64,000 bases of DNA from Mariniflexile sp. TRM1-10 (GTDB taxonomy: Bacteria > Bacteroidota > Bacteroidia > Flavobacteriales > Flavobacteriaceae), in contig NZ_CP022985.1 in NCBI RefSeq assembly GCF_003425985.1, positions 4,794,326 to 4,858,325 of the forward strand, given 5' to 3'. The notes under the pieces are model-generated. The model was not told the DNA's origin and ran no database searches. It saw only the letters and a program-made list of their open reading frames with translations. The translations under genes and the position numbers were made by a program. Each line of letters starts with the position of its first letter. The first letter of the stretch is position 1. Below are positions 46,002 to 56,279 of this stretch, piece by piece.

Positions 46002-46817
46002 TTATTCTCCTACAAAGGTACTCATAACAGCATCACTCACACCCATGTTGCTAAAACCTCCATCGTTGTACAGGTTTTGTAATGTAACACGTTTTGTTAA
46101 ATCACTAAATAGTGTCACTGTATAATTTGCACAGTCTAAAGCCGTGGCATTACCAAGTGGCGACATTTTATCGGCGTAAGCAATAAATCCGTCAAAACCT
46201 TTCACACCACTACCTGCGGTAGTAGGCGTTGGCGATTGCGAAATGGTGTTTACACGCACTTTTTTATCGCGACCAAAGAAATACCCAAAACTACGTGCAA
46301 TGCTTTCTAAATAGGCTTTATTATCGGCCATATCGTTATAATCTGGAAATACACGTTGCGCCGCCATATAACTTAATGCTACAATGCTTCCCCATTCGTT
46401 CATAGCATCTTGCTTGTAAAGTGTTTGCATCACTTTATGAAAAGACATGGCAGAAACATCGGTTCCTTTCTGTGTCCATTCGTAATTTTGATCGGTATAA
46501 TGTTTTCCTTTTCTAACATTTATAGACATGCCTATAGAATGTAATACAAAATCTATTTTACCACCTAAAATTTCCATCGATTGCTTTACCAAATTTTCTA
46601 AGTCTTCAATTGAAGTGGCATCGGCAGGAATAATTTGAGAGCCTGTTTTTTCGGCCAACTCATTAATTTGTCCCATACGCATGGCTACGGGTGCATTGGT
46701 TAAAACAAACGTTCCGCCTTCTTCATGAACACGTTCTGCAGTTTTCCAAGCAATTGAATTTGAGTCTAATGCTCCAAAAATGATTCCTCTTTTTCCTTTT
46801 AGTAAATTGTATGACAT
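46002..46817 (-). CDS. fabI: Enoyl-[acyl-carrier-protein] reductase (NADH)
   Basis: 271 aa. GKRGIIFGALDSNSIAWKTAERVHEEG is the FabI cofactor site with the usual SIAW motif, and FVLHSIGMS and ALSYMAAQRVFPDYNDMADNKAYLES carry the active-site tyrosine and lysine. It reduces trans-2-enoyl-ACP in the last step of fatty acid elongation. Length is normal. Single transcription unit with a terminator downstream. Confidence 0.95.
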   Translation of the reverse strand: MSYNLLKGKRGIIFGALDSNSIAWKTAERVHEEGGTFVLTNAPVAMRMGQINELAEKTGSQIIPADATSIEDLENLVKQSMEILGGKIDFVLHSIGMSINVRKGKHYTDQNYEWTQKGTDVSAMSFHKVMQTLYKQDAMNEWGSIVALSYMAAQRVFPDYNDMADNKAYLESIARSFGYFFGRDKKVRVNTISQSPTPTTAGSGVKGFDGFIAYADKMSPLGNATALDCANYTVTLFSDLTKRVTLQNLYNDGGFSNMGVSDAVMSTFVGE

Positions 46818-46933
46818 ATTCTTTAGTTTATGTGTTGATTCGTTTATATGTTGATTTGTTTAAAAGCCAATTTGAAACAATTAAAGTTCAAAAATACTAA
46901 ACTTTAAACTTTTAAACTTTAAACTTTAAACTT

Positions 46934-48586
46934 TTAGTTCAATAATTCTTTTGCATGTGCAATTGCCGAAGACGACATTTCCAAACCTCCAAGCATTTGT
47001 GCAATTTCAACAACACGCTCGTCGTGGTTTAATTGTATCAAATTTGTTTGTGTCACGTTGTTTATATCTTCTTTAAATACTTTAAAATGCGAATGCCCTT
47101 TGGCTGCAATTTGTGGCAAATGCGTTATAGAAAATACCTGCATGGTTTTGCTCATTTGCAGCATAATATCGCCCATTTTATTTGATATTTCACCCGAAAC
47201 ACCGGTATCGATTTCATCAAACATAATAGTTGGTAATTGAATGTATTTTGATAATACCGATTTTATTGCCAGCATAATACGCGATAATTCACCACCCGAG
47301 GCTGCTTTTTTAAGTTCGTTAAAATGGCCTCCTTTATTTGCAGAAAACAAGAATGACAAATCATCTTTTCCATTTGCAAAAAAATCATCACCATAAACAA
47401 CATCTATTTTAAACTGCGCATTGGGCATACCCAAACTTGCTAAAAGAACTTCTAATTGTTGTTTTAGCTGCGGAATGATTTCGGTTCGCTTATTATGAAT
47501 ATCTTTTGAAATCGTATTTAATTCGGCTTCTTTATTTTCAATTTCCAATTGTTTTTTCTGTATGGATTCGTCTAGATTTTCAGTAAACGCTACCTTTTCT
47601 TCTAATTGATTTTTTATTTCGATTAATTCTGAAATACTAGTCACTACATGCTTTTGCATTAAATTATGAAGTGTTCGTAATTTAGAATCGACGACTTCCA
47701 GCCTATTAGGGTCTGCTTCCAAATTGTCTTGCAACACATCAACTTCTCTGAACACATCGTCCATATCTATCAAACTACTATTCACTCTATTAAATAGATC
47801 TTCGTATTTTAATGAATAACTTGATAGCTTTTGAAATGTATTTTTTAAAGATGTTAGTGCTGATAAAATGCCTATTTGTTCTTCATTTAATAAATGATAC
47901 GCTTCAGAAAGTCTTTCCTTAATGCCTTCAATATTATTTAAGGTTTCACTTTCTTCTTCAAGTGATTCCAATTCGCCATCAACCAAATTGGCTTCAACCA
48001 ATTCATTCAACAAAAAAGAATTATAATCGTGTTCCTTAATAGCATCAGCCTGAAAATCCAAAAGCTCTTTAAGTTCCTTTTTTAGTTTTTTGTAGACCTT
48101 TAGTGCCTGTTTATACGTTTGAAGTGTTTTATCGTTATTAGCTAATGCATCAATAACCTGAAATTGAAATTCGTTACTTGTTAATTGTAACGTTTCGTGC
48201 TGTGAATGAATATCAATCAATCGTTCACCCAACAACTGCAAACTATTTAAGTTAACTGGCGAATCGTTTACAAATGCTCTCGACTTTCCTGAAGGCAATA
48301 TCTCCCTGCGGATAATAGTCTGCGCTTCATAATCAAAATCTTCTGCTTTAAAAAGGGATTGAAGTTTATAGTTTGAAATATTAAAAACCGCTTCAATAAC
48401 GCATTTTTCCTCTGTGTTTTTTAAACTGCTTAAATCGGCACGTTTACCAAGAATCAATGATAAACCGCCTAAAAGTATCGATTTCCCTGCACCTGTTTCA
48501 CCTGTAATTATAGAAAACCCATCGTTAAACTCTACATGAAGTTTATCGATTAGGGCATAATTTTTTATGGAAAGTGATGTTAACAT
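46934..48586 (-). CDS. recN: DNA repair protein RecN
   Basis: 550 aa. The N-terminal half has FSIITGETGAGKSILLGGLSLILGKRAD (Walker A), long central coiled-coil arms follow (about 155-370), and the C-terminal half carries KAASGGELSRIMLAIKSVLS (signature) and PTIMFDEIDTGVSGEIS (Walker B). This SMC-like ATPase acts in double-strand break repair by recombination. Flanked by simple AAACTTT repeats downstream and TTGGTTATTGG repeats upstream. Confidence 0.96.
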   Translation of the reverse strand: MLTSLSIKNYALIDKLHVEFNDGFSIITGETGAGKSILLGGLSLILGKRADLSSLKNTEEKCVIEAVFNISNYKLQSLFKAEDFDYEAQTIIRREILPSGKSRAFVNDSPVNLNSLQLLGERLIDIHSQHETLQLTSNEFQFQVIDALANNDKTLQTYKQALKVYKKLKKELKELLDFQADAIKEHDYNSFLLNELVEANLVDGELESLEEESETLNNIEGIKERLSEAYHLLNEEQIGILSALTSLKNTFQKLSSYSLKYEDLFNRVNSSLIDMDDVFREVDVLQDNLEADPNRLEVVDSKLRTLHNLMQKHVVTSISELIEIKNQLEEKVAFTENLDESIQKKQLEIENKEAELNTISKDIHNKRTEIIPQLKQQLEVLLASLGMPNAQFKIDVVYGDDFFANGKDDLSFLFSANKGGHFNELKKAASGGELSRIMLAIKSVLSKYIQLPTIMFDEIDTGVSGEISNKMGDIMLQMSKTMQVFSITHLPQIAAKGHSHFKVFKEDINNVTQTNLIQLNHDERVVEIAQMLGGLEMSSSAIAHAKELLN

Positions 48587-48686
48587 GTTTTTGGTTAATG
48601 GGTATTGGCTCTTGGTTGTTGGGTTTTGGTTATTGGTTGCTGGTGTTGGTTAAACCTGAAACTTTAAAACTTTGAAACTTTGAAAC

Positions 48687-49574
48687 CTAAAACTTAATAT
48701 TTTGCCATTTGCTATTGTGCATAGGCGCTACTTTTTGTAGGGTTTCTTTAACGCTTGCTATGTTCACATTGGGGCCGTCGCTAAAAATCTGCTGAATTTC
48801 ATCTGCCTTGGCGTCAAAAAATGTACGGAGCAGAAATGAATTTGGTCTACGACTATTCATAGCCTGAAATTGTTTTAAAGACGCTGCTATTTGCTCTTTG
48901 CCTTCTTTAGCGTTGTTACTCATGACATCTAAACCTTTACGATGGTAAGTGTACATAACATCTTTATATTCCTTAAAGGTTGGCGACAAAATATTATCTA
49001 TAAGCGCAAATCTACTTTGTAACCCATCTGCCAGTTTCCAGCCTTTAAAATTATCTTGTTGAGAATAATTAACAATGGTTTGGGCTTGCTCAAAGTATGT
49101 GTCGCCTCCGTTTGGAGAAAACGATTCGGCATCTAAACCTAAAATCATATAAACATGAAATGCCAAAACAGAAACTAAATTAGATTCGTATTGCGTCGGA
49201 CTAAAAATCAAATTTTGAAATTCTAAATACCTGAAATTAAAATCCTTATCGTTATAATTATAAATAGGCGTTGTAAACGACGAACCATAAACCGGTCGAG
49301 ACGATTGTACTTGTAAAGATGCTTGAAACGACTCGCCACTGTAGTTTACAATATTAATAATCATGCTACAATCAATACGTTCTTGGGAGGTAAAGGTTTT
49401 GTTTGTCCATTTGGTATTATTAATAAACTCCTTGAGTTGTTTTTCTAAAGTTTTAAAAATGGGCTGATTTTCGTTACCTGTTTGTTGTGCATTTACTACC
49501 ACATTGCAGTTTAACTCTTGGGAAAAACCTACAAGTCCGAAACTGAATATTAAAGCTATGAGTATATTACGCAT
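48687..49574 (-). CDS. DUF4835 family exported protein
   Basis: 295 aa. A signal peptide covers about residues 1-18 (MRNILIALIFSFGLVGFSQ). The mature protein contains CSMIINIVNYSGESFQASLQVQSSRPVYGS, diagnostic of DUF4835, found in Bacteroidota between coaBC and recN. Probably periplasmic; role unknown. It overlaps the end of coaBC by 8 bp. Confidence 0.88.
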   Translation of the reverse strand: MRNILIALIFSFGLVGFSQELNCNVVVNAQQTGNENQPIFKTLEKQLKEFINNTKWTNKTFTSQERIDCSMIINIVNYSGESFQASLQVQSSRPVYGSSFTTPIYNYNDKDFNFRYLEFQNLIFSPTQYESNLVSVLAFHVYMILGLDAESFSPNGGDTYFEQAQTIVNYSQQDNFKGWKLADGLQSRFALIDNILSPTFKEYKDVMYTYHRKGLDVMSNNAKEGKEQIAASLKQFQAMNSRRPNSFLLRTFFDAKADEIQQIFSDGPNVNIASVKETLQKVAPMHNSKWQNIKF

Positions 49575-50778
49575 TAATTTGTTCTAAAATTTTATTTAAT
49601 AAATCGTTGGCAACGTCTGCTTTCGACTTTAATTGAAATTCGGTTACAGTATCTTCGGCATCGATAAAAGTGACTTTATTAGTATCGCTTTTAAAACCAG
49701 CACCTGTATCGTTTAACGAATTTAAAACAATTAAATTTAAATTCTTTCTTTTTAATTTGTCTTTTGCATTTTCGAGTTCGTTGTCGGTTTCTAAAGCAAA
49801 TCCAACAAGATATTGATTGGTTTTAATGTCGCCTAAAGAAGCTAAAATATCTTTAGTTTTTTCTAATTCTAAAGTAAACGTAGATGTTTTCTTTTTTATT
49901 TTCTGGGCAGCTACTTCTTTTGGTTTATAATCGGCAACAGCGGCTGAAAGTATAGCAATATCTACCATTTTAAAATGTTCGTGGGCAGCATTATACATAT
50001 CTTGGGCACTCACAACAGGAATAACATTTATGAGACTATGTAATACCTTTTGCTGCGTTGGGCCCGTAACTAAAATAACCTCAGCACCAAGATTTGCTGA
50101 AGCTTTAGCGATTTCAAAACCCATTTTACCACTGGAATGATTGCCAATAAAACGCACTGGATCGATGGCTTCGTGTGTTGGTCCCGCCGTAATAAGCACT
50201 TTTTTTCCTTTTAAGGGGAGTTTCTCTAGAATATCGTTTTCAATAAACGAAACAATATCTTCAGGTTCAGCCATTCGACCCTCGCCTACCAAACCGCTTG
50301 CTAATTCGCCACTTGTTGCAGGAATCATGACATTACCATAACTTTTTAAAACTTCAAAAGACCGTAATGTACTTTCATGTTTGTGCATATCTAAATCCAT
50401 CGCAGGCGCAAAATACACAGGACATTTAGCCGATAAATAAGTTGCTATCAGTAAGTTATCACAAACACCATTTGCCATTTTAGACAAGGTATTTGCTGTA
50501 GCTGGAGCAATAATGAACAAATCTGCCCACAAACCTAAATCTACATGGCTATTCCAAATAGCATTCTCCTCGTCTTCGTTTGTAAAAGATGAATAAACCG
50601 GGTGTTTTGAAAGTGTTGATAAGGTTAAGGGCGTAATAAAATCTTTAGAAGAAGGCGTCATAACCACTTTTACATCGGCGCCCAATTTCACAAATAACCT
50701 TACAAGAGAAGCTGTTTTGTAAGCGGCAATACCACCACTAATTCCTAATAGTATGTTCTTGCCGCTTAATATTGACAT
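49567..50778 (-). CDS. coaBC: Bifunctional phosphopantothenoylcysteine decarboxylase / phosphopantothenate-cysteine ligase
   Basis: 403 aa. The N-terminal CoaC half has NILLGISGGIAAYKTASLVR and ANGVCDNLLIATYLSA (FMN site and catalytic cysteine); the C-terminal CoaB half starts near residue 190 with KKVLITAGPTHEAIDPVRFIGNHSSGKMG. It makes 4'-phosphopantetheine from phosphopantothenate, cysteine and a nucleotide triphosphate in CoA synthesis. rpoZ lies 11 bp upstream, a conserved neighbourhood. Confidence 0.97.
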   Translation of the reverse strand: MSILSGKNILLGISGGIAAYKTASLVRLFVKLGADVKVVMTPSSKDFITPLTLSTLSKHPVYSSFTNEDEENAIWNSHVDLGLWADLFIIAPATANTLSKMANGVCDNLLIATYLSAKCPVYFAPAMDLDMHKHESTLRSFEVLKSYGNVMIPATSGELASGLVGEGRMAEPEDIVSFIENDILEKLPLKGKKVLITAGPTHEAIDPVRFIGNHSSGKMGFEIAKASANLGAEVILVTGPTQQKVLHSLINVIPVVSAQDMYNAAHEHFKMVDIAILSAAVADYKPKEVAAQKIKKKTSTFTLELEKTKDILASLGDIKTNQYLVGFALETDNELENAKDKLKRKNLNLIVLNSLNDTGAGFKSDTNKVTFIDAEDTVTEFQLKSKADVANDLLNKILEQINA

Positions 50779-50789
50779 TTTAAAAAAGT

Positions 50790-51116
50790 TTACTGATTAT
50801 CTTCTTCAGTATTTCTAAAATATATTTTGTCTGTTAACCATTCTTGAACAGCTAAAGCATGTGGTTTTGGTAATTTTTCGTAAAATTTAGAAACCTCTAT
50901 TTGCTCTTTATTTTCAAAGATTTCTTCTAAACTATCATTATAAGTAGCAAATTCCTCTAACTTATCGATAAGTTCTTTTTTAATCTCTGTGTTAATCTGC
51001 TCAGCACGTCTAGCGATGATTGAAATTGACTCGTAGATGTTGTCTGTTGGTTCGTCAATTTGATTTCTGTCGTACGTGATGGTATTAACAGGTGCATTGG
51101 TTTTCTTTAAATCCAT
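50790..51116 (-). CDS. rpoZ: RNA polymerase omega subunit
   Basis: 108 aa from MDLKKTNAPVNTITYD; an ATG 6 bases earlier is also possible. NIYESISIIARRAEQINTEIKKEL is the omega core helix region. The C-terminal extension (KPHALAVQEWLTDKIYFRN) is specific to Bacteroidota. It assists assembly of RNA polymerase through the beta' subunit. It lies between bamD and coaBC in one operon. Confidence 0.93.
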   Translation of the reverse strand: MDLKKTNAPVNTITYDRNQIDEPTDNIYESISIIARRAEQINTEIKKELIDKLEEFATYNDSLEEIFENKEQIEVSKFYEKLPKPHALAVQEWLTDKIYFRNTEEDNQ

Positions 51117-51128
51117 TGTCATTGTTAT

Positions 51129-51956
51129 TTAACTTTTAGTGCTATATTTTTTTAACTCTTCCTCCAAAACCAAAGCCATTTCATTTACTTCTTCAATGTG
51201 CTTGGAATTGGCATAGGCTTTTTTAAATGCTGTGTAAAATTCTTTGGCTTGTTCCAAACGGTTTTTCTTTAAAGGAACAATGCCGTTTGGTGTATTTTTA
51301 TATTCTATACTGTTAACGGCAAGTTTATAAGCCGAATCAAATCTTAAAAACAAAGCTTCTTCTCTCAATGTAGAACCAGGAAAATCGAACAAGAAATTAT
51401 CGAACGACTTAACAGACGCTGGATAATCGGATATCGTATTATACTGTTTAGCAATACTAAATGCTTTCTTTTCTAACTTAAAATCTAATTCTTTCACCAA
51501 TTTATTAGCTTCGGAAAGATATTCGGACTCCGGAAACAAATTGATGAAATCTTGAAGCTTCTCAATAGCCGCTTTAGTTTCCTTTTGGTCTTTAGTATAA
51601 GCCGGAGATAACATGTAATAACTTTTTGCGCCCAAAAAAGAGGCTTCTTCTAGCTTTTCACTTTTAGGGTAACTTGAAGCAAAACGCTCAAACTGGTAAC
51701 CTGCTGTATAATAATCTTTCATTTTATAAAACGAATATGAATACAAATACATCAACTTTTCGGCTTGTGGTTTCCCTCTATAATTAGGCACTATTTGGGC
51801 AAACAATTTATTTGCTTTTGCAAATTTACCTTCATTATATAGTTCTTCACCCATTTTAAACTTGGCAGCAATATCTTCGTTTTTTAAAACTTTTTGATAC
51901 TCGCTGCAAGAACTTAAAAGTGTGATAGTTATTAATATGTAAAGAAATCTATTCAT
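51129..51956 (-). CDS. bamD: Outer membrane assembly lipoprotein BamD
   Basis: 275 aa from MNRFLYILITITLLSSCSEY, where a lipobox cysteine lies at 17; a longer frame to 52019 would hide this signal peptide. The mature protein consists of tetratricopeptide-like repeats (EELYNEGKFAKANKLFAQIVPNYRGKPQAEKL and following). BamD supports folding of beta-barrel proteins at the outer membrane with BamA. Cotranscribed with rpoZ. Confidence 0.92.
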   Translation of the reverse strand: MNRFLYILITITLLSSCSEYQKVLKNEDIAAKFKMGEELYNEGKFAKANKLFAQIVPNYRGKPQAEKLMYLYSYSFYKMKDYYTAGYQFERFASSYPKSEKLEEASFLGAKSYYMLSPAYTKDQKETKAAIEKLQDFINLFPESEYLSEANKLVKELDFKLEKKAFSIAKQYNTISDYPASVKSFDNFLFDFPGSTLREEALFLRFDSAYKLAVNSIEYKNTPNGIVPLKKNRLEQAKEFYTAFKKAYANSKHIEEVNEMALVLEEELKKYSTKS

Positions 51957-52161
51957 ATGAGAATTATCATCTGTTTTTTTAAAGTCATATGCAATCGCTA
52001 CATTTTTAATGTTATTCAAAAGAATATTGTAATTGCGATTTCATAGTTTTAAAACAAGATGCAAAATTAAGTTATTAATATGGATTTTAAAAATATTATT
52101 TTACCGCTAAAATAACGGCTTAAACACAGCAAGCATAAGGATTAAGTAATATTTAACAGTC

Positions 52162-53040
52162 CTAAAACTTATTTATAAATGATTTGATTTTCTCTTTTAA
52201 TTGATTTGAAGCTGGCACTAGTGGCAATCTAACGCTGTCTCTACACAACCCTAAAGCTTCAAAAACCCCTTTGATGCCTGCGGGATTGTTTTCTTCAAAA
52301 ATATAACCAATAACATCCATTAATCTGAAATGAAGTTTATAGGCATCTTTGGCATTTCCTTCTAATCCTAAACGAATCATTTCTGAAAATTCTTTAGGAA
52401 ACCCTTGCCCTATTACCGAAATAACACCGGCACCTCCTGCTAATACAATACCCAAAGCTAAATCGTCATCACCAGAAATAATTAAAAAATCTTCTGGTTT
52501 GTTTTTAATTAACTGTAAATATTGCGACACACTGTTTCCAGCTTCTTTAACGCCAATCACATTTTTAAAATCGTTAGCTAACCTTAACGTTGTTTCTGGC
52601 TCTATATTTCTGGATGTTCTACCTGGTACGTTATATAAAATAATGTCTATTGGTGATGCTTCCGAAATGGCTTTAAAGTGCTGATAAATACCTTCTTGTG
52701 TTGGCTTAGTATAATAAGGCGACACCGATAAAATGGCATCTATATTACCTAAATCTGTAGCTTTTATTTCTTCTATAACTTCCACTGTATTGTTGCCTCC
52801 TATACCTAAAACCATTGGCACACGGCCATTATTAGCTTTAGAAACGGTTGCTATGACATCTTTCTTTTCCTGTTTAGTTATGGTTGCAGTTTCGCCAGTA
52901 GTACCACAAACCACTAGATATTCTACGCCATTTTCAATATTGAAATTTACAATATTTGCCAATGCATCATGGTCTATACTTAAATCTGCTTTAAAAGGTG
53001 TAACCAATGCAACTCCAGTTCCTAGAAACTTACTATTCAT
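52162..53040 (-). CDS. dapA: 4-hydroxy-tetrahydrodipicolinate synthase
   Basis: 292 aa. [52 protein letters not shown] (catalytic Tyr) and [14 protein letters not shown] (Schiff-base Lys) are all present. It condenses pyruvate with aspartate semialdehyde, the first committed step to diaminopimelate and lysine. It overlaps the preceding DUF6913 gene by 8 bp, so the two are coupled. Confidence 0.97.
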   Translation of the reverse strand: MNSKFLGTGVALVTPFKADLSIDHDALANIVNFNIENGVEYLVVCGTTGETATITKQEKKDVIATVSKANNGRVPMVLGIGGNNTVEVIEEIKATDLGNIDAILSVSPYYTKPTQEGIYQHFKAISEASPIDIILYNVPGRTSRNIEPETTLRLANDFKNVIGVKEAGNSVSQYLQLIKNKPEDFLIISGDDDLALGIVLAGGAGVISVIGQGFPKEFSEMIRLGLEGNAKDAYKLHFRLMDVIGYIFEENNPAGIKGVFEALGLCRDSVRLPLVPASNQLKEKIKSFINKF

Positions 53041-53560
53041 TTTTAATTTTATTTAATATAGTTAGGTATTTAAAAACTTCGGTTTTAAATACGTTAAATT
53101 CTGTTAAGTTGGTCTTTATAATTAGGTCATTTATACGTTCGTCGGTTTGCAATATGCCTACTTTTAATTGTGCTTTCGATAAGACCGTTAGCAATTTCAG
53201 CTCCGTAACCTCAGCTTCGTAATAACTGATCAAAACATCAAACTTGGTATCTAAAAAGGTTTGTAATTCGCTATTTTTAATAGCACCATTCCAACCAAAA
53301 TCGTTTGGGTTAAAACAAACATCCCAAGATTTAAGGGTGTCTTTTTTATTTGATGAAAAGGCTATAAGCTTTAATCTATTTGGAAGCACTTTTAAATAAG
53401 ACGATAGCGCACTGAACTGTTCAAAATCATCAACTTCATCTAAATTAAAGATAATCCCTAAACTTTCAACCTTAGTATCCGAAACATTTACATGTCTTTT
53501 AGATAACAATTTGTTGATGTGTTTTTTAATAGATTTTTCTTTAAAACCCTTTAAAATCAT
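53033..53560 (-). CDS. DUF6913 family protein
   Basis: 175 aa, soluble. [37 protein letters not shown] near residues 100-135 is the hallmark of this Bacteroidota family, which is regularly placed next to dapA. Function unknown. It is coupled to dapA and divergent from the 5'-nucleotidase genes. Confidence 0.85.
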   Translation of the reverse strand: MILKGFKEKSIKKHINKLLSKRHVNVSDTKVESLGIIFNLDEVDDFEQFSALSSYLKVLPNRLKLIAFSSNKKDTLKSWDVCFNPNDFGWNGAIKNSELQTFLDTKFDVLISYYEAEVTELKLLTVLSKAQLKVGILQTDERINDLIIKTNLTEFNVFKTEVFKYLTILNKIKNE

Positions 53561-53618
53561 TTATATTTATACTTTGCGCAAAGGTAACAAAAGTACATTC
53601 AAAAAATCTACTAAAAAC

Positions 53619-54377
53619 ATGAGGTTTACATATTTAATTTATTTGTTATTTATATTACTGCTTTTTAATTGCAAACCTTCTAATGACTATCTGACTAAAA
53701 TTGAAGGGAAACAAATCCAAATTACAGATTCATTAGCCATTGACCCCGAAATTGAATCCTTTATAAAACCTTATAGAGCCCACATCGAAAAGGATTTAGA
53801 TAGTGTGTTGTCGTATGCTGTTGGCACCTACACAAAATCTGATGGTGCTTTTAATACGGCCATTGGAAATTTTATGGCAGATGCGGTTTTTAGTGAAGCC
53901 AACCCCATTTTTAAAAGTAGAACAGGCAAAGATATAGATATGGTTATTTTAAACCATGGTGGCATTCGTTCCGTTATCAATAAAGGAAATATAACCACCC
54001 GGACTGCTTTTCAATTAATGCCTTTTGAGAACAGCATCGTTGTTGTTGCTTTAAAAGGAACACAAATAGACAGCTTAGTTAACTATTTAAGCAAAGCACA
54101 TAAAGCACACCCTATTTCTAAACTTAAAATGGCTATTGATAAAAATTTTAATGTGGTTGAAGCCTCTATAAATGATGAAAAAATTGTTTCGAATAAAATC
54201 TATTATGTTGCCACTAATGATTATTTATATAATGGTGGTGACGCCATGACTTTTTTTAAACCGAATGAGGGCCTGTATGTTTTAAATTACAAAATACGAA
54301 ATGCCCTGATAGACCACTTTAAAAAAATGGACACCATAAACCCTATACAAGATGATAGATTTATTCAATTAAAATAA
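53619..54377 (+). CDS. 5'-nucleotidase C-terminal domain lipoprotein
   Basis: 252 aa from MRFTYLIYLLFILLLFNC, which places a lipobox cysteine at 18. The body matches the C-terminal substrate-binding domain of 5'-nucleotidases: NHGGIRSVINKGNITTRTAFQLMPFENSIVV and YYVATNDYLYNGGDAMTFF. The metallophosphatase domain is absent and is encoded by the next gene, 4 bp downstream. The two together would make one split enzyme, in reversed order relative to the fused form. Confidence 0.9.
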   Translation: MRFTYLIYLLFILLLFNCKPSNDYLTKIEGKQIQITDSLAIDPEIESFIKPYRAHIEKDLDSVLSYAVGTYTKSDGAFNTAIGNFMADAVFSEANPIFKSRTGKDIDMVILNHGGIRSVINKGNITTRTAFQLMPFENSIVVVALKGTQIDSLVNYLSKAHKAHPISKLKMAIDKNFNVVEASINDEKIVSNKIYYVATNDYLYNGGDAMTFFKPNEGLYVLNYKIRNALIDHFKKMDTINPIQDDRFIQLK

Positions 54378-54381
54378 CCAA

Positions 54382-55299
54382 ATGAAACGCAGAGATTTTA
54401 TACAACAAGTATCGGCTACAACTGCATTGGTGACCGTTGGTGGTTTTGGACTTCAATCGTTTTCAACAGTCCCAAAAACAGCTAAAATAACTATTTTACA
54501 CACCAATGATGTCCACAGTCATATTGATGCTTTTGGACCTGAGGACGGTAGGAATGCCAACAAAGGCGGTGTTGCCAGAAGAGCAAGTTTGATTGAATCT
54601 ATAAGATTAGAAAACCCAAATACGCTTTTATTGGATGCTGGCGATATTTTCCAAGGCACGCCCTATTTCAATTATTATGGTGGTGAATTGGAATTTAAAT
54701 TAATGAGCAAATTAAAGTATGATGCAGCAACTATTGGCAATCACGATTTTGACAATGGCATTGATGGTCTATACGCCCAGCTACCTCATGCCGAATTTCA
54801 ATTTATTTCTTCAAATTACGATTTTTCGAATACCATAATGGACACCCATGTAAAACCATATAAGATATTCAAAAAAGGGGGTATTAAAATTGGGGTTTTT
54901 GGATTAGGCATTGAGTTGAATGGCTTGGTTGACCCTGCCATGTATAAAGAAACAAAGTATCTAAACCCCGTTGAAATAGCACAAGACATGACACACATTT
55001 TAAAAACGGAAGATAAATGCGACTTGATTATATGTTTATCGCATTTAGGCTATCATTACAAAACAGATCCAAATAAAATAAGTGACCTAAAACTAGCTTC
55101 TTTAACGAAGGATATTGATTTAATTATTGGCGGGCACACACATACATTTTTACAAAAACCAACTATTGTAAAAAACAGAGATGGCAAAAACATGCTTGTT
55201 AATCAAGTGGGATGTTATGGCATTAACCTAGGAAGAATCGATTTTTATTTCGATGCCAATAAAAATAAATCGGCTAACGGAACTTCAATTATTGTTTAA
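54382..55299 (+). CDS. Metallophosphatase, 5'-nucleotidase N-terminal part, Tat-type signal
   Basis: 305 aa. The N-terminus MKRRDFIQQVSATTALVTVG resembles a twin-arginine-type signal, although RR is followed by D. Metal ligands appear in ILHTNDVHSH, LLDAGDIFQGTP, TIGNHDFDNG and IIGGHTHTF, as in calcineurin-like 5'-nucleotidases. The C-terminal domain is supplied by the gene upstream. Probably a periplasmic or surface nucleotidase that scavenges phosphate or nucleosides. Confidence 0.92.
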   Translation: MKRRDFIQQVSATTALVTVGGFGLQSFSTVPKTAKITILHTNDVHSHIDAFGPEDGRNANKGGVARRASLIESIRLENPNTLLLDAGDIFQGTPYFNYYGGELEFKLMSKLKYDAATIGNHDFDNGIDGLYAQLPHAEFQFISSNYDFSNTIMDTHVKPYKIFKKGGIKIGVFGLGIELNGLVDPAMYKETKYLNPVEIAQDMTHILKTEDKCDLIICLSHLGYHYKTDPNKISDLKLASLTKDIDLIIGGHTHTFLQKPTIVKNRDGKNMLVNQVGCYGINLGRIDFYFDANKNKSANGTSIIV

Positions 55300-55347
55300 G
55301 AACTCATCTATACGAATTCTATCTCATTTTCGGTTAAAATGAGTATT

Positions 55348-56103
55348 CTAAGATAAGACCGTATCAGATGGATAACGATCCTTTAATTGTATTTCTTTAG
55401 GTTTAGCAACTAAAACTTCTCTGTTCATAATGTATATAAACATAACATAAAGTGCAGTGGCATACAAAATCCTATCTAACAGTTCTAAACTCCAACTGTT
55501 TAAATAATACAACTTCACATAATTCAGCATTACAGACAGACCAAAAAATACTACAGCGGTTAAAAACAATGCAGATTGTTTACTTTGTGTGTTTAAATAC
55601 ACTCCAAAAGACACAAATGTTAAAACTATTAAAGTGAAATTTTTAATTACAAATAAGAGCACTTCGCTTTTATTGGAAACAACAACGCTTAAAAAACCAT
55701 GAGCCACATATAAAAAGTAAACGGCTATTAAAAAAACGCCAAGCAAGTAGGTGCCTATTAATGCTTTCGCTTCTAAAAGTTTAAATTTTGGAGCTACCAT
55801 AACTAACAAGTATAAATAGCTTAAAACATATAGCACACTTGAAGTTTCTATTAAAACATCTTCTGAAAAAAACACTGATGATAAATCTCCTAAAAAGGAA
55901 AATAGTAAAAACGAAATAAAAGCAATACCCAAATACCGGTATTTAATAAAAAAGAAAGTTAAAAATACAGGAATGAAAAAAGGCTTTACTGTTTTCATTA
56001 TGAATGCATCTTCAGTAATAGCACCAACAACGTTTACTGCTATTAGCAATACTAACGCGTACACAAACACTTTGCTAAAAGTAATTTTAAACCAATTTTT
56101 CAC
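55348..56103 (-). CDS. YhhN-like multi-pass membrane protein (copy 1)
   Basis: 251 aa with seven or eight hydrophobic segments spread over its length. The pattern of small loops with D/E in helices (FSFLGDLSSVFF) fits the YhhN/TMEM86 lysoplasmalogenase family, but identity is weak. A similar gene lies at 56664, and both starts are preceded by the same CGATAAAA...TTTTATCG palindrome. Confidence 0.65.
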   Translation of the reverse strand: MKNWFKITFSKVFVYALVLLIAVNVVGAITEDAFIMKTVKPFFIPVFLTFFFIKYRYLGIAFISFLLFSFLGDLSSVFFSEDVLIETSSVLYVLSYLYLLVMVAPKFKLLEAKALIGTYLLGVFLIAVYFLYVAHGFLSVVVSNKSEVLLFVIKNFTLIVLTFVSFGVYLNTQSKQSALFLTAVVFFGLSVMLNYVKLYYLNSWSLELLDRILYATALYVMFIYIMNREVLVAKPKEIQLKDRYPSDTVLS

Positions 56104-56156
56104 AATATTCTCATAAGTAGGTTACTCCAAATATAAAACATAAAAGTATATTTCAA

Positions 56157-56178
56157 CGATAAAAACATACTTTTATCG
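56157..56178. promoter_or_regulatory. CGATAAAA palindrome upstream of YhhN-like copy 1
   Basis: CGATAAAA, six bases, TTTTATCG. It lies 53 bp before the start of the gene at 56103. The same arms with a seven-base spacer lie before the second YhhN-like gene. A TTTATCGGATAAA dyad occurs nearby at about 56201. Probable operator of an unknown regulator. Confidence 0.5.
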
Positions 56179-56279
56179 ATTATTTACTAATTTTTGTGCA
56201 CTTTATCGGATAAATTAGAAATTTTCTGATAAGTAACGACCCCAAAAACGTCTAAGCATAAGATTTCCAAAGACTCATG

